Shown here: one piece after another, positions 40,795 to 42,318 of the stretch
How the letters are laid out: each line of letters begins with the position of its first letter
Numbering within the stretch: position 1 is the stretch's first letter
Source: Sporosarcina luteola
GTDB lineage: Bacteria > Bacillota > Bacilli > Bacillales_A > Planococcaceae
Reading direction: 5' to 3'
Length of the DNA: 42,318 bases
Assembly: GCA_014204635.1 (NCBI GenBank)
Contig: JACHLS010000021.1
Coordinates: 1 to 42,318, forward strand
Made by a program: the position numbers and the translations under genes
The notes under the pieces: model-generated
Database searches by the model: none
Seen by the model: only the letters and a program-made list of their open reading frames with translations
What the model was told of the DNA's origin: nothing

Positions 40795-41697
40795 TTGGAT
40801 CAACCTAAAATACACCCTTACATCCCGATTATCATCGGAGTCATCTCCGTAGCGCTTTCAGCAATCTTTGTAAAACTGGCTTCAGCAGATTCAGGAGTAA
40901 TTGCGTTCTATCGAATGCTATTTTCAGTCCTTCTGATGCTTCCATTATTTATTTGGAAATATAGAAGAGAAGTATTTCAATTAAGCAAGAAGGATTGGAT
41001 TTATTCCGCCGTTGCGGGTGTTTTTTTAGCCTTTCACTTCATCCTTTGGTTCGAGTCGCTTAATTACACGTCTGTTGCGAGTTCGACGGTGTTAGTGACA
41101 TTACAACCGATATTTGCGTTTGCCGGAACCTATTTTTTCTTCAAGGAGAAACTGTCCTTCAAAACAATACTATCAGCCATGGTGGCCATTACGGGAAGCG
41201 TCATTATTAGTTGGGGCGATTTTAAGTTGAGCGGCACAGCATTCTATGGAGATATGTTGGCTTTGGCCGGTTGTGCCTTAATTACGGCTTATCTCTTATT
41301 CGGACAGGAAGTTCGTAAAAGATTGTCGTTAATTACTTATACGTTTGTCTTATATACAATAAGTACAGTAACGCTATTTTTTTATGTATTGTTCAAAGGA
41401 GAATCCTTTGGTCCTTATGATGCGTCGGACTGGTTCTGGTTCTTCCTGTTAGCTCTCATTCCAAACTTATTGGGCCACTCTCTTTTTAATTGGGCAGTGA
41501 AGTGGGTAAGTACAAATGTCATTTCGATTGCTATATTATTTGAACCGGTCGGAGCAGCTATTCTAGCTTATTATATCTTTCAGGAAACATTAAGCATCAG
41601 CCAAATTGCAGGCGGATTCGTTGTCATATCAGGGATTGTGCTCTTTATTGTAGATGGCAATAAAATCAGGCGAATATTTTTTTGGAAAAAGGCTTGA
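40795..41697 (+). CDS. EamA/DMT-family transporter
   Basis: 300-residue protein with ten predicted membrane helices in two EamA halves (about 10-138 and 155-290), e.g. GVISVALSAIFVKLASAD and VFLAFHFILWFESLNYTSVASST. The family exports metabolites such as amino acids or nucleosides by proton exchange; substrate unknown. TTG 40795 is preferred because AAAGG...GTGA ends five bases before it; GTG 40786 is possible but too close to that site. Its stop codon overlaps the -35 of the first rRNA promoter. Confidence 0.85.
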   Translation: MDQPKIHPYIPIIIGVISVALSAIFVKLASADSGVIAFYRMLFSVLLMLPLFIWKYRREVFQLSKKDWIYSAVAGVFLAFHFILWFESLNYTSVASSTVLVTLQPIFAFAGTYFFFKEKLSFKTILSAMVAITGSVIISWGDFKLSGTAFYGDMLALAGCALITAYLLFGQEVRKRLSLITYTFVLYTISTVTLFFYVLFKGESFGPYDASDWFWFFLLALIPNLLGHSLFNWAVKWVSTNVISIAILFEPVGAAILAYYIFQETLSISQIAGGFVVISGIVLFIVDGNKIRRIFFWKKA

Positions 41698-41723
41698 TTT
41701 CCTAACTGACTATGTTGTATATT
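41694..41723 (+). promoter_or_regulatory. rrn promoter P1 (upstream)
   Basis: TTGATT (41694-41699), 18-base spacer, TATATT (41718-41723). The -35 includes the TGA stop of the EamA gene. The -10 context TATATTAGTA is the same as in P2, 96 bases downstream. Confidence 0.5.
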
Positions 41724-41790
41724 AGTACATGTCCTCTTGAGAGAGAGGGCATGGCAAAAGAACTTCTAAAAAACTTCTTTAAAAAAGTGG

Positions 41791-41819
41791 TTGACTTAGA
41801 AAACGCTAAGTGGTATATT
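41791..41819 (+). promoter_or_regulatory. rrn promoter P2
   Basis: TTGACT (41791-41796), 17-base spacer, TATATT (41814-41819), preceded by an A/T-rich stretch (41765-41786) that suits an UP element. The initiating base probably falls in AAGTCGC at about 41824-41830. Confidence 0.8.
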
Positions 41820-41825
41820 AGTAAA

Positions 41826-42263
41826 GTCGCTGAAAACAAACGGCGAAATGAACCTTGAAAACTGAACAGCAAAACGTCAACAATAAAGTCGGAACCCGAC
41901 TCCGTCGGGAAGAAGACAAACACGAATCTTCGGATTCGAAATTGACATCTTAAATGATGCCAGCAGAAATCGAGCTACTCGAATTTCTTCAAGGTTCTTC
42001 TATAATAGAAGAAATCGCTGGCGGCCAAGATGTAGTGCAGTGCTAGGAAGCGAAAGAGAGAGGAAGGGAGCGTACTCAGGTACGTGACCGACCGATCGAC
42101 TGAAGCTGACAACGCAATGCGCTGCAGATTGGGTGCCAAGCTGGTGGCCGAGGTATGGTGGAGTGCTAGGAAGCGATGGAGTGAGAGAGGGAGCGTACTC
42201 AAGTACGTGACCGACCGAACGAATGAAGCTGACAACGCAATACGCCGTGCATCGGCCGCCAGA
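41826..42263 (+). other. 16S rRNA leader with hairpins and a tandem 123-bp repeat
   Basis: The pre-rRNA leader carries a boxA-like segment (AACCTTGAAAACTGAACAG, near 41853), a CCCGAC/GTCGGG hairpin (41895-41909), a UUCG-capped hairpin CGAATC-TTCG-GATTCG (41923-41938) and TTCTTCTA/TAGAAGAA (about 41996-42014). Bases 42018-42140 and 42141-42263 are two tandem copies of one 123-bp unit. The 9-mer CTGGCGGCC (42018-42026) is fully complementary to GGCCGCCAG (42254-42262), closing the whole repeat block just before the 16S 5' end. Open frames in this stretch are not taken as genes. Confidence 0.75.
42018..42263 (+). repeat. Two tandem 123-bp units before 16S rRNA
   Basis: Unit 1 starts CTGGCGGCCAAGATG and unit 2 CTGGTGGCCGAGGTA; both continue with AGTGCTAGGAAGCGA, GGGAGCGTACTCA, GTACGTGACCGACCGA and GAAGCTGACAACGCAAT at identical offsets of 123 bases. 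Divergence is mostly single-base. The last 20 bases differ most. Confidence 0.85.
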
Positions 42264-42318
42264 TTTATGGAGAGTTTGATCCTGGCTCAGGACGAACGCT
42301 GGCGGCGTGCCTAATACA
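42264..42318 (+). rRNA. rrs: 16S ribosomal RNA, 5' end (partial)
   Basis: TTTATGGAGAGTTTGATCCT is followed by GGCTCAGGACGAACGCTGGC and GGCGTGCCTAATACA, the universally conserved 5' end of bacterial 16S rRNA (the 27F primer region). The gene runs off the window. The mature 5' end is set at 42264 by analogy with Bacillus subtilis and may be off by a base or two. Confidence 0.97.

Noticed and set aside
42084..42314. Open frames on both strands in the 16S leader and 16S 5' end
   Set aside because: They lie in pre-rRNA sequence with tandem repeats and run into conserved 16S; not coding.
1..42318. CRISPR arrays, tRNA genes or prophage
   Set aside because: No regularly spaced direct repeats, no cloverleaf with GTTCRANNC was noticed, and no phage structural genes were seen.

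Overview
The window comes from a low-GC Gram-positive chromosome of the Bacillales. Gene content and order match the Bacillus subtilis yut/yui/yum/mrp/yug neighbourhoods, and the mixture (ATG, GTG and TTG starts with strong AGGAGG sites, a roc cluster beside yugI and yugJ) looks most like a Planococcaceae member such as Sporosarcina or Lysinibacillus. That genus-level guess is inference from protein resemblance only.

Layout. 1-94: right end of an IS3-family insertion sequence. 0.2-3 kb: yutE, yutF, yuzB and the NADH-dehydrogenase-like yutJ, whose promoter carries a near-perfect Rex operator. 3.2-7 kb: an AT-rich, accessory-looking stretch with a DUF421 membrane protein, a 50-aa lipoprotein, a decayed regulator remnant, a PadR/membrane-protein pair, yuzD and an alpha/beta hydrolase with a probable ATC start. 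7.1-8.7 kb: Fe-S assembly proteins yutI and yutM flanking a DUF2225 protein. 8.8-9.67 kb: a gene-poor kilobase with a decayed reading frame and a long structured leader for the type II NADH dehydrogenase. 9.7-14.4 kb: ndh, a Nudix hydrolase, yuiB, yuiD, leucyl aminopeptidase and a Tyr/Gly-rich small protein. 14.4-20.2 kb, minus strand: a complete mrpABCDEFG Na+/H+ antiporter operon. 20.3-27.2 kb: YufK-like protein, class A penicillin-binding protein, MFS exporter, lipoprotein cyclophilin, patB and yugE.

27.2-31.5 kb holds the most unusual locus. An ECF sigma factor overlaps the gene for a single-pass protein with a roughly 500-residue outside domain, presumably its anti-sigma factor. Next comes a 552-residue protein that looks like both fused: a degenerate sigma region 2 and region 4, then one membrane helix, then an outside domain paralogous to that of the anti-sigma factor. 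The residues expected to read DNA are lost in the fused copy, which suggests a membrane-tethered decoy or co-regulator. An ECF-type promoter lies just upstream of the sigma gene.

31.5-38.9 kb: yugI, then arginine/ornithine/proline catabolism (rocA, rocD, glutamate dehydrogenase) divergent from a RocR-like regulator whose AAA+ domain lacks the sigma-54-contacting GAFTGA loop. Two matched 17-bp palindromes sit at the rocA promoter. yugJ follows. 38.9-41.7 kb: CDF metal transporter, MgtC/SapB protein and an EamA transporter. 41.7-42.3 kb: an rRNA operon begins, with tandem promoters and a leader made of two tandem 123-bp units immediately before the first 55 bases of 16S rRNA.

Functionally the window is mostly core respiration and ion homeostasis (two NDH-2-like flavoproteins, Mrp), Fe-S assembly, cell-wall synthesis and amino-acid catabolism. 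No tRNA, CRISPR array or prophage was seen.
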